From NCBI GenBank assembly GCA_027448945.1, contig DAIDMQ010000018.1, positions 1 through 64,000 on the forward strand: 64,000 bases of DNA, given 5' to 3'. The notes beneath the pieces are model-generated. The model saw only the letters and a list, made by a program, of their open reading frames with translations. It did no database searches and was not told the DNA's origin. This document shows, one piece after another, positions 27,902-38,823 of the stretch; positions within the stretch are counted from its first letter, which is position 1, and the number at the start of each line of letters is the position of its first letter. The stretch is from Gallionellaceae bacterium. GTDB lineage: Bacteria; Pseudomonadota; Gammaproteobacteria; Burkholderiales; Gallionellaceae. A program made the position numbers and the translations under genes.

Positions 27902-29476
27902 TCAAGCCGTTGCTGCTGCGCCATCCAACTTCACCAGCGCATATTCCAGACTGTCGGAGAGTGCGCGCCAACTGGCATCAATGATGTTAGTGCTCGCACC
28001 CACTGTAGTCCATACCCGACCTTCGCCTTGAAAGGTAATAAGGACACGAATCTGTGCAGACGTGCCGTTGCCGCTATCCAAGATGCGCACCTTATAATCA
28101 ATCAGACGTACCCCACTGAGCCTGGGGTACGCAGACGACAAGGCATTGCGCAAAGCACCCGACAAGGCGTTCACCGGCCCATTGCCCTCGGCAGCCATGA
28201 ACTTCACCTCGCCCGCGACCTTAACCTTGACAGTAGCTTCCGACAATAACCCCCTGCTCTGCCTGCGTTCTGTGACAACAAAATAATCAATCAATTCGAA
28301 CGGTTGTACATAACCATCCTGCGACCGGTGCAAGATCAAGTCCATGCTGGCCTCGGCCGCCTCAAAAGTGAACCCTTCATGCTCAAGATGTTTGACATGA
28401 TTGAGTACGCGCTGTGCCGCATCATTATCCAGATCTATGCCCAAGGCCTTGGCGCGGAATTGGATGTTGCCACGACCCGACAACTCCGAGACAACAGAAC
28501 GCATCTCGTTACCAACCAGAGCAGGATCTATGTGCTGGTAGGTGTCATTGGCCTTCATGATCGCAGCGACGTGGATGCCGCCCTTATGCGCGAAGGCACT
28601 ATGCCCGATATACGGCGCATGTGCGTAGTGCTTGAGGTTAACCACTTCCGCCACGTAATGCGCCATCGAAGTCAGATCACGCAATTGCTCGGGCGAGACC
28701 ACAGGATGATTCATCTTGAGTTGCAAGTTGGGGATGATAGTGGTCAGGTTGGCATTGCCGACGCGCTCGCCATAACCATTGATAGTGCCCTGCACCTGCG
28801 TGCAACCACCACGCACCGCAGACAGCGTATTGGAAATTCCACAGCCGGTATCGTTATGACAATGTATGCCCAAGGGCGTGCGTATGTGTTGTTTCACTTC
28901 GCGCACAACCTCCTCCACCTCCCAAGGCAGCTTGCCGCCATTGGTCTCGCACAACACCAGCCAATCCGCACCCGCATCGGCGGCGGCACGCAGTGTCGCC
29001 AGCGCATAATCTCGATTGGCGATGAAGCCATCGAAGAAATGCTCGGCATCGAACACCACTTCTCTGCCGTGTGACTTCATATAACTCACGCTATCGCGGA
29101 TCATCGCAAGGTTTTCTTCCAGCGTGGTCGCAAGCACCAGATTGACGTGATATTGAGAACTCTTACCCACCATGGTGACGACCGGCGTCTGCGCATCCAA
29201 CAAGGCTTGCAGATTGGCATCCATCTCGCAGGTCTTGAGTTTTTGACGTGTGCGGCCAAACGCAGCCAGCTTGGTAGCACCCAGGTCCAATTTGGCGGCT
29301 CGCGCGAAAAACTCCTGGTCTTTTGGGTTGGAGCCCGGCCAGCCACCTTCTATGTAATGGAAGCCAAACGCCGCAAGGCGCTGGGCGATTGCCAGCTTGT
29401 CATCCACCGAAAGTGAGATGTCTTCGCGCTGTGTCCCGTCACGCAATGTGGTGTCATAAAGAAAGACTTGAGTCAT
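27902..29476 (-). CDS. cimA: Citramalate synthase
   Basis: Condenses pyruvate and acetyl-CoA to (R)-citramalate, the threonine-independent route to 2-oxobutyrate and isoleucine. 524 residues, the length of the Geobacter-type CimA rather than LeuA. The N-terminal HMGL barrel starts FLYDTTLRDGTQRED; the metal-binding motif is GIHCHNDTGCGISNT; HKGGIHVAAIMK follows. The C-terminal LeuA-type regulatory domain (about 400-524) carries VRLIDYKVRILDSGNGTSAQIRVLI. Feedback inhibition by isoleucine is expected from the family. Immediate upstream neighbour of leuC-ecn-leuD-leuB. Confidence 0.92.
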   Translation of the reverse strand: MTQVFLYDTTLRDGTQREDISLSVDDKLAIAQRLAAFGFHYIEGGWPGSNPKDQEFFARAAKLDLGATKLAAFGRTRQKLKTCEMDANLQALLDAQTPVVTMVGKSSQYHVNLVLATTLEENLAMIRDSVSYMKSHGREVVFDAEHFFDGFIANRDYALATLRAAADAGADWLVLCETNGGKLPWEVEEVVREVKQHIRTPLGIHCHNDTGCGISNTLSAVRGGCTQVQGTINGYGERVGNANLTTIIPNLQLKMNHPVVSPEQLRDLTSMAHYVAEVVNLKHYAHAPYIGHSAFAHKGGIHVAAIMKANDTYQHIDPALVGNEMRSVVSELSGRGNIQFRAKALGIDLDNDAAQRVLNHVKHLEHEGFTFEAAEASMDLILHRSQDGYVQPFELIDYFVVTERRQSRGLLSEATVKVKVAGEVKFMAAEGNGPVNALSGALRNALSSAYPRLSGVRLIDYKVRILDSGNGTSAQIRVLITFQGEGRVWTTVGASTNIIDASWRALSDSLEYALVKLDGAAATA

Positions 29477-29580
29477 AGCAACAATCCAACCGAGGGAAAT
29501 TTAAGTGCGGCATTTTCGCCGATTCACACAGCCTGTGCGAAAAAATTGGTTATCTTACTATTCTGAAGTGGTACATAAGG

Positions 29581-30747
29581 CTAAGTCGGCACCGCCGTAG
29601 TCTGCGTCAACCTGAGCTTCCAAACCATCAATATCAGCCCCAGCAAAGAGACCCCCGCACTAAAGCTAAACATCGTGGTAGATCCCAGGTGTTGCCACAG
29701 CGGGCCACTGGCCAAGCCGCCTACCATGCCGCCCGCACCATAAGTGAAGCTACCAAACAAAGCCTGTCCCTTGGACTGATGACGCCCCTTGAAAAACTCA
29801 TGGATCAAGCCGACCGAGGCCGCGTGATAGGCCCCGAAGGTCGCGGCGTGCAGCACTTGTGCAATCAGCAAAACCACCACCATATCCACGCACCACCCTA
29901 TCATCAGGAAGCGCGCCACCGCACAGGCGAAGCTAAACATCAGGATGCGGGTGTAGCCAAAACGCTGTGACAGCCAGGGCATGACGAAGAATACTCCAAT
30001 CTCGCAGATCACCCCCAAAGCCCACAACCCGCCAATCGCGCTCTTGCTATAGCCGTGGTCGACCAGATAGATGGAATAAAAGGTGTAGTAAGGGCCATGT
30101 GCCACCGACATCATGAAGCACGCGCCCAACAGAGCCAGTACGCGCTTCTGCAACACGATTTGCTTGACGGGCTGAGAGTCGGTGTGATGCGCGACGATCT
30201 CGGTATGCGGGATTTGACGCGAGAACAACAAAATGCCTACTTCGCATATCAAACCCGCCCACAACAACCAAGCAATGGCAATGTGATCGAATGCGTACCC
30301 CAAACCAACGACTGTAGCGATGAAACCTATCGAGCCCCACGAACGCAAGCGGCCATAACGCACGCTGTGCTTGCCCAGATACGTCATGGTAGTCGCTTCC
30401 ACCAGCGGCATGGACGCGCTCCAGAAGAAACTCATCATGCACAACACCAGCAACATGCCCCAGAAACTGGTGGTGAAAAACACGCCCATATAACAGACGG
30501 CACTGAGCGTGGCAGCCAATTTGATGACCATCAGTCGCTTGCCAGTATAGTCAGCCAACCAGCCCCACATATTGGGTGCGAGCATACGCATCACCGGCTG
30601 CACCGAAAGCAGGATGGAGATTTCTACCGCATTCAAGTGTATAGACTTGAGATACAAACTCCAGTAGGGAGCGAACATCCCTATAAAGGCGTAATAGAAA
30701 AAATAGAACCCGGCAATGCGCCAGTAATAGTTTTTATGGGTATTCAT
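29581..30747 (-). CDS. MFS transporter (phenylpropionate permease-like)
   Basis: Major facilitator protein of 388 residues with 12 expected membrane segments, similar in style to the HcaT/nucleoside-symporter branch (MFS_1-like): it opens MNTHKNYYWRIAGFYFFYYAFIGMFAPYWSLYL. The start at 30747 was chosen because the hydrophobic core begins there; the open frame further upstream overlaps the grpE promoter and grpE itself on the other strand and is not coding. No neighbouring catabolic gene indicates a substrate. Divergent from grpE. Confidence 0.75.
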   Translation of the reverse strand: MNTHKNYYWRIAGFYFFYYAFIGMFAPYWSLYLKSIHLNAVEISILLSVQPVMRMLAPNMWGWLADYTGKRLMVIKLAATLSAVCYMGVFFTTSFWGMLLVLCMMSFFWSASMPLVEATTMTYLGKHSVRYGRLRSWGSIGFIATVVGLGYAFDHIAIAWLLWAGLICEVGILLFSRQIPHTEIVAHHTDSQPVKQIVLQKRVLALLGACFMMSVAHGPYYTFYSIYLVDHGYSKSAIGGLWALGVICEIGVFFVMPWLSQRFGYTRILMFSFACAVARFLMIGWCVDMVVVLLIAQVLHAATFGAYHAASVGLIHEFFKGRHQSKGQALFGSFTYGAGGMVGGLASGPLWQHLGSTTMFSFSAGVSLLGLILMVWKLRLTQTTAVPT

Positions 30748-30808
30748 ACAAATAGACTTCTTAACGGCGCGCATTATGTCACGGGCAAAAACTTTTTTAC
30801 CCCTCCCA

Positions 30809-30836
30809 CTTGAAATGTCATTTTTAGCCCCCACTA
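30809..30836 (+). promoter_or_regulatory. Heat-shock (sigma-32) promoter of grpE
   Basis: CTTGAAA (30809-30815) is followed after 12-13 bases by CCCCCACTA, close to the CCCCATNT -10 of sigma-32. It lies about 30 bases before the grpE start. No CIRCE inverted repeat was found here. Confidence 0.65.
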
Positions 30837-30864
30837 ACTTGAAATCGCAACTTGGAGAATCACC

Positions 30865-31392
30865 ATGACAGAGCAAGAAAAGGCGCAGCAAGCCGAAGCC
30901 GCAACTGAGACGCCATCTGAAGAAACCACCGTGATACCCAGCATGGAAGAGCAATTGCAGACAAGCGAACGTAAGGCACAAGAGCATTACGATGCTTGGA
31001 TGTACGCCAAGGCCGAGGGTGAAAACATCCGTCGCCGCGCTGCTGAAGATGTGAGCAAAGCCCAGAAATTCGCGGTCGAACGCTTCTCCAATGAGATGTT
31101 GGCAGTGATGGACAGCCTGCAAGCAGCAATGGCGGTGGAAAACTCCACCGTGGAAAACTTCAAGAGCGGTATGGAGCTAACGCTCAAGCAACTCTCTAGC
31201 GTATTCGAAAAATTCCACATCAATGAAATCAATCCCGTCGGCGAGAAGCTGGACCCACACAAGCACCAAGCCATCAGCATGATAGACAGTGACCAGCCTG
31301 CGAATACCATCGTGAGCGTGATGCAACGCGGCTACACTTTGAACGAACGTGTGCTGCGTCCAGCACTGGTGCTGGTGAGCAAAGGACAGTAA
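30865..31392 (+). CDS. grpE: Nucleotide exchange factor GrpE
   Basis: Releases ADP from DnaK. 175 residues: an acidic, Gln/Glu-rich N-terminus, a long coiled coil (about 30-85) and the C-terminal beta-wing domain with [21 protein letters not shown] and [26 protein letters not shown]. The start is supported by TTGGAG upstream. First of the grpE-dnaK-dnaJ set. Confidence 0.97.
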   Translation: MTEQEKAQQAEAATETPSEETTVIPSMEEQLQTSERKAQEHYDAWMYAKAEGENIRRRAAEDVSKAQKFAVERFSNEMLAVMDSLQAAMAVENSTVENFKSGMELTLKQLSSVFEKFHINEINPVGEKLDPHKHQAISMIDSDQPANTIVSVMQRGYTLNERVLRPALVLVSKGQ

Positions 31393-31473
31393 GTCGCAAG
31401 AGATTGGCTGAATAAATCCGCTACGAGGTAGTTTTGAACAAAGACGACTAGCGTTTGCCAACGCGAAACAACA

Positions 31474-31501
31474 CTTGAAATTTAAAAAACCCGCCCCATC
31501 T
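31474..31501 (+). promoter_or_regulatory. Heat-shock (sigma-32) promoter of dnaK
   Basis: CTTGAAA, 13 bases, CCCCATCT: a full match to the sigma-32 consensus, 45 bases before the dnaK ATG. dnaK thus has its own heat-shock start independent of grpE. Confidence 0.85.
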
Positions 31502-31545
31502 ACAGGGGCAGCAGAACACTACTAATATTTTTGAAAGGAAACATC

Positions 31546-33471
31546 ATGGGAAAAATCATCGGTATTGACTTGGGCACAACCAACTCTTGCGTCGCCATCA
31601 TGGAAAACGGCAAGACCAAGGTCATTGAGAACGCGGAAGGTACGCGCACGACTCCTTCCATTATCGCTTACATGGAAGACGGCGAAGTATTGGTTGGCGC
31701 GCCGGCTAAACGTCAAGCTGTGACCAATCCTATGAACACGCTGTATGGCGTGAAGCGCCTGATTGGCCGCCGTTTTGACGAAAAGATGGTGCAGAAGGAC
31801 ATCGACATGGTTCCCTTCAAAATCGTCAAGGCAAAAAACGGCGACGCTTGGGTGAAGGTGCGTGACAAGGAATTCTCCGCACCAGAGATTTCCGCGCAAG
31901 TGCTGATGAAAATGAAAAAGACTGCCGAAGATTACTTGGGTGAGTCTGTGACTGAAGCAGTCATCACTGTTCCAGCTTACTTCAATGATGCACAACGCCA
32001 GGCGACCAAAGACGCGGGCCGTATCGCGGGTCTGGACGTGAAACGTATCATTAACGAACCAACTGCCGCTGCATTGGCGTTCGGTATGGACAAGCAAGAA
32101 GGCGACCGCAAAATCGCGGTGTATGACTTGGGCGGCGGTACTTTCGACATCTCCATCATCGACATCGCCGAGCTGGATGGCGAACACCAATTTGAAGTGA
32201 TGTCCACCAACGGTGATACCTTCTTGGGCGGTGAAGATTTCGACATGCGCGTCATCGACTTTTTGGTTGAGGAATTCCAAAAAGAAAGCGGCATCGACTT
32301 GCGCAAAGACGTGCTGGCCTTGCAACGTCTGAAAGACGCGGCAGAAAAAGCCAAGATCGAATTGTCGTCTGCACAACAGACCGAAGTGAACCTGCCTTAC
32401 GTCACAGCGGATGCGTCCGGCCCCAAACACTTGGCAGTGAAGATCACCCGTGCAAAATTGGAAAGTCTGGTCGAAGACTTGGTCGCTCGCACGATCGAGC
32501 CATGCAAAATTGCGATGAAAGATGCGGGCGTTTCTGTAGCCGACATTGGTGATGTGATTCTGGTTGGCGGTCAAACGCGCATGCCTATGGTGCAAGAACG
32601 CGTTAAAGCCTTCTTCGGCAAGGAGCCACGCAAGGATGTGAACCCCGATGAAGCGGTTGCGGTAGGCGCGGCAATTCAAGGTGGTGTATTACAAGGCGAC
32701 GTGAAAGACGTGTTGTTACTGGACGTAACACCTTTGTCTTTGGGTATCGAAACCATGGGCAGCGTGATGACCAAGCTGATTAAGAAGAACACCACAATCC
32801 CCACCAAGGCATCGCAAGTGTTCTCCACAGCAGAAGATAACCAGAGTGCGGTAACCATCCATGTGTTGCAGGGTGAACGCGAAATGGCAAGCGGAAATAA
32901 GAGTCTCGGTCAATTCAACCTGTCCGACATTCCACCCGCAGCACGCGGCACACCGCAAATCGAAGTGACCTTCAACATCGACGCGAACGGTATCTTGCAC
33001 GTTGCGGCAAAAGACAAAGCTACCAACAAGGAAGCCAACATCACCATCAAGGCCAGCTCCGGTTTGAGCGAAGAAGAAATCAACCGCATGGTTGCCGACG
33101 CCGAAGCGCATGCTGAAGAAGACAAGAAAACCCTGGAGCTGGTGACTGCGCGCAATCAGTTGGATGCGCTGATTCACTCCACGCACAAGTCGATGAAAGA
33201 ATTCGGCGAGCAACTGAGCGCGGAAGAAAAATCTGCCATCGAAGGCGCGATGAAAGAAGCGGAAGAAGTCGTGAAGTCAGATGACAAAGACGCTATCGAA
33301 GCAAAAGCCGAGGCTTTGGCAACTGCAGCCCAGAAGTTGGGTGAAAAAATGTATGCGGCTGAACAAGCCAAGGCACAAGGCGGCGATGCAAGTGCCGCGC
33401 CTGAATCATCGGCCAAGCAAGACGATAATGTCGTCGATGCTGAATTCACAGAAGTAAAGGACAAGAAGTAA
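31546..33471 (+). CDS. dnaK: Chaperone DnaK
   Basis: Hsp70 chaperone, 641 residues. Phosphate loop 1 is in [16 protein letters not shown], phosphate 2 in [17 protein letters not shown], and the Glu of the J-protein/DnaJ-dependent hydrolysis path lies in the [10 protein letters not shown] segment. Substrate-binding domain from about 390, helical lid from about 505, ending in an acidic EFTEVKDKK tail. The ATG at 31546 has GAAAGGA upstream; an in-frame start five codons earlier is not needed. Long open frames on the other strand are shadows. Confidence 0.98.
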   Translation: MGKIIGIDLGTTNSCVAIMENGKTKVIENAEGTRTTPSIIAYMEDGEVLVGAPAKRQAVTNPMNTLYGVKRLIGRRFDEKMVQKDIDMVPFKIVKAKNGDAWVKVRDKEFSAPEISAQVLMKMKKTAEDYLGESVTEAVITVPAYFNDAQRQATKDAGRIAGLDVKRIINEPTAAALAFGMDKQEGDRKIAVYDLGGGTFDISIIDIAELDGEHQFEVMSTNGDTFLGGEDFDMRVIDFLVEEFQKESGIDLRKDVLALQRLKDAAEKAKIELSSAQQTEVNLPYVTADASGPKHLAVKITRAKLESLVEDLVARTIEPCKIAMKDAGVSVADIGDVILVGGQTRMPMVQERVKAFFGKEPRKDVNPDEAVAVGAAIQGGVLQGDVKDVLLLDVTPLSLGIETMGSVMTKLIKKNTTIPTKASQVFSTAEDNQSAVTIHVLQGEREMASGNKSLGQFNLSDIPPAARGTPQIEVTFNIDANGILHVAAKDKATNKEANITIKASSGLSEEEINRMVADAEAHAEEDKKTLELVTARNQLDALIHSTHKSMKEFGEQLSAEEKSAIEGAMKEAEEVVKSDDKDAIEAKAEALATAAQKLGEKMYAAEQAKAQGGDASAAPESSAKQDDNVVDAEFTEVKDKK

Positions 33472-33538
33472 GCTTCAAGACGTAAGAGGTAAGCCATAAG
33501 CAAAAAATTATGGCTGCGTTGAACAAATGGAGAATGCG

Positions 33539-33609
33539 GTTCGATACATTTTTCGTTCGTCCCGAGTATTCCGCATAGCGGAATGTATCGAAGGATCGAA
33601 CGAAAAACA
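33539..33609. repeat. REP-like nested palindrome between dnaK and dnaJ
   Basis: TTCGATACATT (33540-33550) pairs with AATGTATCGAA (33582-33592); TTTTTCGTTCG (from 33549) pairs with CGAACGAAAAA near 33597-33607; TATTCCGC/GCGGAATG forms the centre. The arms contain CGTTCGTCC...GAG and TCGAAGGAtCGAACG, words of a dispersed betaproteobacterial intergenic palindrome, with an extra inner stem. Two alternative folds are possible. Confidence 0.65.
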
Positions 33610-33694
33610 CTCACCGAGAACGGTCTTCATCAACGCGGCATTAGATTCGCTTTTCAACTTGCGTCTTACAACTTAAGTCTTACGACTACAGACT

Positions 33695-34828
33695 ATGTCA
33701 AAAAAAGATTATTACGAAACCCTGGGCGTGAATAGGGATGCGTCTGAGGATGAACTGAAAAAAGCCTATCGCAAGATGGCGATGAAATTTCACCCTGACC
33801 GCAACCCTGACAACCCGAATGCCGAAGCGCACTTCAAAGAAGCCAAAGAGGCCTACGAGACTTTGAGCGACGCCCAAAAACGCGCTGCTTACGATCAGTA
33901 TGGTCATGCGGCTTTCGAGGCGGGCGGCATGGGTGGCGGCAATCCGTTCGGCGGTGGTGCGGGTGCACAGGGCTTCGACTTCTCCGACATCTTCGGCGAT
34001 ATCTTCGGTGGTGGTCGTGGCGGCGGTGGTCGCAGCAGCGCACAGCGCGGCTCTGACCTGCGCTACAACCTGGAAATCACGCTGGAGCAAGCAGCACGCG
34101 GCACCGAAACTGAAATACGTATTCCGACCATGGCGGAATGCGAGACCTGTCACGGTTCAGGCGCGAAAGCGGGGACTGCTCCGACCACTTGCACCACTTG
34201 CGCAGGTCATGGTCAAGTTCGTATGCAGCAAGGTTTCTTCTCCGTGCAACAAGCTTGCCCACGCTGTCACGGCACGGGCAAAATGATTGCCTCCCCATGC
34301 AAGTCGTGTAACGGTCAAGGTCGCATCAAGAAGCACAAGACCTTGTCAGTGAAGATTCCTGCGGGCGTGGATACTGATGACCGTATACGTCTGTCGGGCG
34401 AAGGTGAGATGGGTGTGAACGGTGGACCGACCGGCGATCTATATGTTGTAGTGAACCTCAAACCCCATGCAGTATTCCAGCGTGACCACAATGATCTGCA
34501 TTGCGACATGCCTATCAGTTTCGCCGCCGCAGCCTTGGGTGGTGAGATCGAGATTCCGACATTAGACGGGAAAGCCAGCATTAAGATTCCTGCGGAAACG
34601 CAAAGCGGAAAACAGTTCCGTTTGCGCGGCAAAGGCATCAAAGGCATACGCAGCTCCACACATGGCGATTTACATTGTCATGTGATCGTAGAGACACCTG
34701 TCAATCTCACAGATCGACAGAAGGAATTGCTGCGCGAGTTCGAGAGCATCAACGACAAAGACAGCGATCGACATAATCCACGCGCAAAATCGTGGATGGA
34801 TAAAGTGAAGAATTTCTTCGCTGAATAA
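33695..34828 (+). CDS. dnaJ: Chaperone DnaJ
   Basis: Hsp40 co-chaperone stimulating DnaK ATPase. 377 residues: J domain with the HPD motif ([10 protein letters not shown]) in residues 1-70, Gly/Phe-rich linker ([19 protein letters not shown]), four CxxCxGxG zinc motifs ([32 protein letters not shown]) and the two C-terminal substrate domains. It is separated from dnaK by a 223-base spacer with a REP-like palindrome, and followed by a terminator. No clear ribosome site precedes the ATG. Confidence 0.98.
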   Translation: MSKKDYYETLGVNRDASEDELKKAYRKMAMKFHPDRNPDNPNAEAHFKEAKEAYETLSDAQKRAAYDQYGHAAFEAGGMGGGNPFGGGAGAQGFDFSDIFGDIFGGGRGGGGRSSAQRGSDLRYNLEITLEQAARGTETEIRIPTMAECETCHGSGAKAGTAPTTCTTCAGHGQVRMQQGFFSVQQACPRCHGTGKMIASPCKSCNGQGRIKKHKTLSVKIPAGVDTDDRIRLSGEGEMGVNGGPTGDLYVVVNLKPHAVFQRDHNDLHCDMPISFAAAALGGEIEIPTLDGKASIKIPAETQSGKQFRLRGKGIKGIRSSTHGDLHCHVIVETPVNLTDRQKELLREFESINDKDSDRHNPRAKSWMDKVKNFFAE

Positions 34829-34843
34829 GTTACAAATGCAGTC

Positions 34844-34873
34844 AAAAACGCCGCAGATTGCGGCGTTTTTTAT
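34844..34873 (+). terminator. Intrinsic terminator after dnaJ
   Basis: AACGCCGCA and TGCGGCGTT form a 9-bp stem with a GAT loop, followed by six T in total. It starts about 15 bases past the dnaJ stop and closes the grpE-dnaK-dnaJ unit. Confidence 0.92.
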
Positions 34874-35380
34874 ACTCAATCATCTGCCTTGTAATCTGAG
34901 CAGATTCGACGTAATTTCCAACGAATGTAAGGACTAGACCCCAGCGGATAGACAAACGTCTCATTCACTCAGCCTAGTAGCGCCACCATTCAACTCCCCA
35001 CCAGCGCCACCCTCCTTACAAGCACACCACGTTGAATACGATGTTTCAAGGCGTCGCTCTGGTGCATTGAAATTCATTTAAGAGGGATGCTGCGCACTAT
35101 CGCGGTGCGCATTAAAGATCGGGGTGTATTTAGGGAAATACTGAATTAGTCGGCGAGCGGGATGCAGTGCAAAGCGCACGGAGCGCAGACTATGAGACAT
35201 ATCAATTAGATAGGCGATGGGTCGAAAACGAAGTTGCGGTACAGACTCATGCGCGAAGCGCGTGATGCCGGAGCCAACACCGCGCAACGCATCAATGTGC
35301 CCGCACAGACACTTAGCCAGTATTTCATTATCTTATTGATTATAAGATAAATAATATCATCTGGAATAAATATTGCTTGT
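34874..35380. other. 507-base stretch without a recognised gene
   Basis: No reading frame here is convincing. Two short palindromes are visible: TGCGCAC...GTGCGCA (around 35089-35109) and ATGCGCG..CGCGTGAT (around 35250). A plus-strand stretch near 35230-35330 can be read as RLMREARDAGANTAQRINVP, which has a helix-turn-helix flavour but no start or homologous context and may be the remnant of a gene. The last 60 bases are AT-rich and probably carry the promoter of the chemoreceptor gene. Confidence 0.5.
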
Positions 35381-37576
35381 ATGGGTGTGTATTCAATAAC
35401 TGAAATGCCGATTGATATGCTGAAAAGTAAAAATATGAATCTGTCTGAGAGCGAAATGAACTGGCTGCCGTACCTAGGTAAAACAGGTCGCTTGAATATG
35501 GGCTGGGCCTGTAAGTTAAATGAATGGCGCTACCCGATTCTTGAGGAGATTTTCGAATCCATCTCAACCACGCGAGTACGCATTCTCCGTGAATGGACCG
35601 AACAAAAGTGGGACTCACTATCTGCCATGTCGATGAAAATCGTGTACGAATGGCCAAGCTTCGATGCCAACTTACTCATAGAAAATCTTAAATTGGACAA
35701 CGATTTTTCGGAGCTATTTCTGATCGATGCGGAAGGTGAAACTCTACATTCAACTTATCCGAGTCGAATTGGCAAAAAAGATCTCAATTCGAAGTCTGTC
35801 GCCAAGGGGTTGACGGAGAAATTTCTACATGGCCCATATATCGACGAGAACACTCTGGCGATTGGCGCTTCCAGTTCGCAGTTTCACGATGCAGTGACAA
35901 TGATGTTCTATCTGCCGCTACGCAAAGATGGAGTATTGCTGGGCGCAGTCTGCGGGCGTGTGCCCAATGATGTACTGGGAGACTTGATCCAGCGTGAGGC
36001 CGGGCATATTTTCCATGAATCCGGGGATAACTATTTGTTCATGGTGAAATCTAGATTCGATGCGGGCATTAAGACAGGTACCGCCTTGTCGCGCTCAAGG
36101 TTTGAGGACTCCACATTTAGCATGGGTGAAAATTTGAAACAGGGCGTGAATACCGACTTTGGTACCGTATCCGTCAAGAATCACACCGAGTTAGAATTGA
36201 TATTCAATGATCCCGCCACAAATGAGCTGCACCCTGGCGTGCGGGAAACCATTCGATGCGGCAGAAACACCTTCGTCACCTATCCGGGCTATTCGGATTA
36301 CCGCCACATACCAGTAATAGGCAAGGGCACCACTTTTTCATTGCCGGGCTCCCCTGATGAGTGGGGCATGATGTGCGAAGCGGATCTCGAAGAGGTGTAT
36401 CGATTCCGTACACTAAATTTCCGGGTGATTTCGGTTTATTTGGCAATGCTGATTGCTGTAACAACAATCAGCTTTACTACTGCAGCTTTACTCAAACCAG
36501 ATGCACTGACTATGGCTGGACTATGCTGCGCGATGTTTGCCTCTGGAAGCTTGGTGCTACATCTATTTTCCATCAATCCTGTTGCCGAACGTCTGCGCGG
36601 CATGATTGACGTCATCCGCAATGCAGCTGAAGGTCATGGCAATCTTTCGCGGCGCCTGGACAGACTGGATGCAAGTCGAGACGAAGCGGGGGTACTGGCA
36701 CAATGGATAAATAGCCTGATCGACAATGTAGACCGTACGGTAGGGAATATCCGCCGTGGAACAGACGGCATGTTCGGTAATCAAGTTCATATGGAGGCGC
36801 GCAATAAGCAGGCGACCGTGGCAACCAATGAAGTCCTCGTTGCAGTACAAGATATTTTGCATGCGTTAGAAACACAAATGAGCGACATCAGGCAAGCAAC
36901 CGTGACAACAAATGAAATGCGTGTTGCGATGCATCAGGCAACAGATCGCGCCAAAGTTCAACTGGCCATGGTTCAGAATCGAACTGAAGGTATTCGGGAG
37001 TCAATCAAAGTTTCGTCCGAGACCATCTATTCACTTAGCGCAAGCACCGAAAAAATCAGTGACATTGCAAAGATGATCAGTTCGATTGCCACACAGACCA
37101 ATTTATTGGCTTTAAATGCAGCAATTGAAGCTGCGCGAGCCGGAGAGAATGGTCGTGGATTCGCTGTGGTCGCGGATGAAGTGCGCAAGTTAGCCGTGCT
37201 CACGAGTGGAGCCACAAGTGAAATCAACCAGATGATTTCCACCGTGCAGGGTAAGGCGCGAGATGCCGTGTCCATCATGGAGCAAGGTGCAGCCGGAATG
37301 GCCGAAGGATTACGATTGGCTGAAGAGGCCGCTACTGATAATTCCGGCTCGCATGAAGTTTTCGAGCGCATGTTTACGCTTATTACACAGATTGCAGACA
37401 GCTCAACCATCAGCGGAAGTAAGATTCATGGCGTTGCCGGTGCCGCCGACTTAATGAGTAAATCTTTGGGGGACTTGGATTTTGCGATTGTGGGCAGCCG
37501 GGAGGGCTCACAAAAACTGCGTTTCTTGGTTGACCGGTTTCAAATATCGGATACTCAGAATAAGGTGGGGGCATGA
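35381..37576 (+). CDS. Methyl-accepting chemotaxis protein with Cache-like sensor and unusual topology
   Basis: 731 residues. The C-terminal half is a classic receptor: a HAMP-like region after residue 398 and the signalling hairpin tip [20 protein letters not shown]. Residues 60-340 resemble a double Cache sensor ([24 protein letters not shown]; later [21 protein letters not shown]). No membrane segment precedes the sensor; instead two adjacent segments follow it (about 346-371 and 376-398). That arrangement would leave the sensor cytoplasmic unless the N-terminus is misassigned. Several starts are possible (35381, 35405, 35417, 35435); none has a good ribosome site. The stop overlaps the next ATG, coupling it to an EAL protein. 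Confidence 0.85.
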   Translation: MGVYSITEMPIDMLKSKNMNLSESEMNWLPYLGKTGRLNMGWACKLNEWRYPILEEIFESISTTRVRILREWTEQKWDSLSAMSMKIVYEWPSFDANLLIENLKLDNDFSELFLIDAEGETLHSTYPSRIGKKDLNSKSVAKGLTEKFLHGPYIDENTLAIGASSSQFHDAVTMMFYLPLRKDGVLLGAVCGRVPNDVLGDLIQREAGHIFHESGDNYLFMVKSRFDAGIKTGTALSRSRFEDSTFSMGENLKQGVNTDFGTVSVKNHTELELIFNDPATNELHPGVRETIRCGRNTFVTYPGYSDYRHIPVIGKGTTFSLPGSPDEWGMMCEADLEEVYRFRTLNFRVISVYLAMLIAVTTISFTTAALLKPDALTMAGLCCAMFASGSLVLHLFSINPVAERLRGMIDVIRNAAEGHGNLSRRLDRLDASRDEAGVLAQWINSLIDNVDRTVGNIRRGTDGMFGNQVHMEARNKQATVATNEVLVAVQDILHALETQMSDIRQATVTTNEMRVAMHQATDRAKVQLAMVQNRTEGIRESIKVSSETIYSLSASTEKISDIAKMISSIATQTNLLALNAAIEAARAGENGRGFAVVADEVRKLAVLTSGATSEINQMISTVQGKARDAVSIMEQGAAGMAEGLRLAEEAATDNSGSHEVFERMFTLITQIADSSTISGSKIHGVAGAADLMSKSLGDLDFAIVGSREGSQKLRFLVDRFQISDTQNKVGA

Positions 37577-38823
37577 ACAGGCATGGGTTCAGTGAAATTC
37601 ACAAACGCGCTTCTACCGACCTTGATGGCGGCTTTATAGGCACGTTTCGCGGGCACACTGTTGCCAGCGTGTTTCAACCCATCTTCAGCCTGTCGCACAG
37701 CAACCCGGTGGGATATGAAGCCTTGTGTAGGCCAAGTGATGCCGAGGGTAGGTCTATCTCACCGCTGGCGCTATTCGGGCAAGTGAAAGATGAGTCGGAT
37801 AATGTATTGCTGGATAGATTATGCCGGGCAATTCATGTTCAGAACTTCTCCAAGTTTGCAGACAAATCTTGGATCTTTCTAAATGTGAATCCCCTTATTA
37901 CCGTATTGGGTAAAAACTATGGGGCCTTCTTTAAGGAAATGCTGGAGCATAACAATATCCCACCTAGCCAAGTAGTCGTCGAGATTCTTGAAATGGGCAT
38001 TTATGATGAATCGATACTCTCGGCAGCAGTAAATTATTACAAGAACTTGGGGTGTCTTGTTGCCATCGATGATTTTGGTTCCTCTCATTCGAACTTCGAC
38101 CGAGTTTGGAATATTCAGCCGGATATCGTGAAATTTGACCGATCTATTATCGTACAGGCAGAAAACAATCCAATTGTCCGCAGGGCGTTGCCCAGTCTAG
38201 TGGGACTAATCCAAGAGTTGGGTTGTATCGCATTGATGGAGGGCGTCGAAACGGAGGAGCAAGCACTCATTGCAATCGATTCGAATGTGGATCTAGTTCA
38301 GGGATATTACTTCGGCTATCCAAGATCAGTATTGATCGACCAGAAAACTCCAGGCAATGCACTGTCGCAATTACGCGAAAAACACACCGAGTTTTCAACT
38401 ACTACTCGAAGATACTATCGGGAGGAAATCGATCAGTGTCATACAGAATTTAAATCGATGTTGAAAGCCATTAAAACCGGCAGAGAGCCACACGAGGCTT
38501 CCTGCAAAAATATGCTTGGGCTGCCTAGCGTAACGCGCGTGTATTTTCTAGATGAGAGTGGATATCAAGTAGGTGAGAATATTTTTAGAAATCAAATACC
38601 CGAATTCACAGACCCACGTTATAGGCCCTTGTTCGAGGCAGCCGACGCAAACTGGTCAAGACGATATTACTTCCAGCAAGCATTGCTCACCCCCGAAGAA
38701 ATACACATTACTCGCCCCTATCGCTCACTCATAGGCAAAGGGCAATGCATCACCCTTTCCGCTTTACTAGATACGCCAGACGGGAAACTGGTTGCCTGCG
38801 TAGATTTGACTTGCGCGTCATAA
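37573..38823 (+). CDS. EAL domain c-di-GMP phosphodiesterase with YkuI_C-like domain
   Basis: 416 residues, probably a c-di-GMP phosphodiesterase. The EAL domain (about 25-265) keeps its key residues: Glu49 in YEAL, Asn104, Glu137, Asp166-Asp167 in AIDDFG, Lys187, Glu223 in MEGVE, and Gln243. The C-terminal part (about 270-416) resembles the PAS-like YkuI_C domain ([19 protein letters not shown]). There is no membrane segment. The ATG overlaps the stop of the chemoreceptor gene (ATGA) with a G-rich ribosome site, so receptor and enzyme are made together, suggesting a link between an external or internal signal and c-di-GMP turnover. Confidence 0.9.
   Translation: MNRHGFSEIHKRASTDLDGGFIGTFRGHTVASVFQPIFSLSHSNPVGYEALCRPSDAEGRSISPLALFGQVKDESDNVLLDRLCRAIHVQNFSKFADKSWIFLNVNPLITVLGKNYGAFFKEMLEHNNIPPSQVVVEILEMGIYDESILSAAVNYYKNLGCLVAIDDFGSSHSNFDRVWNIQPDIVKFDRSIIVQAENNPIVRRALPSLVGLIQELGCIALMEGVETEEQALIAIDSNVDLVQGYYFGYPRSVLIDQKTPGNALSQLREKHTEFSTTTRRYYREEIDQCHTEFKSMLKAIKTGREPHEASCKNMLGLPSVTRVYFLDESGYQVGENIFRNQIPEFTDPRYRPLFEAADANWSRRYYFQQALLTPEEIHITRPYRSLIGKGQCITLSALLDTPDGKLVACVDLTCAS

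Noticed and set aside
30775-30864. CIRCE operator before grpE
   Set aside because: No TTAGCACTC-N9-GAGTGCTAA-like inverted repeat; only sigma-32 elements are seen.
31522-32679. A 385-codon open frame opposite dnaK
   Set aside because: His/Phe/Val-rich shadow of dnaK with no start signal or recognisable domain.
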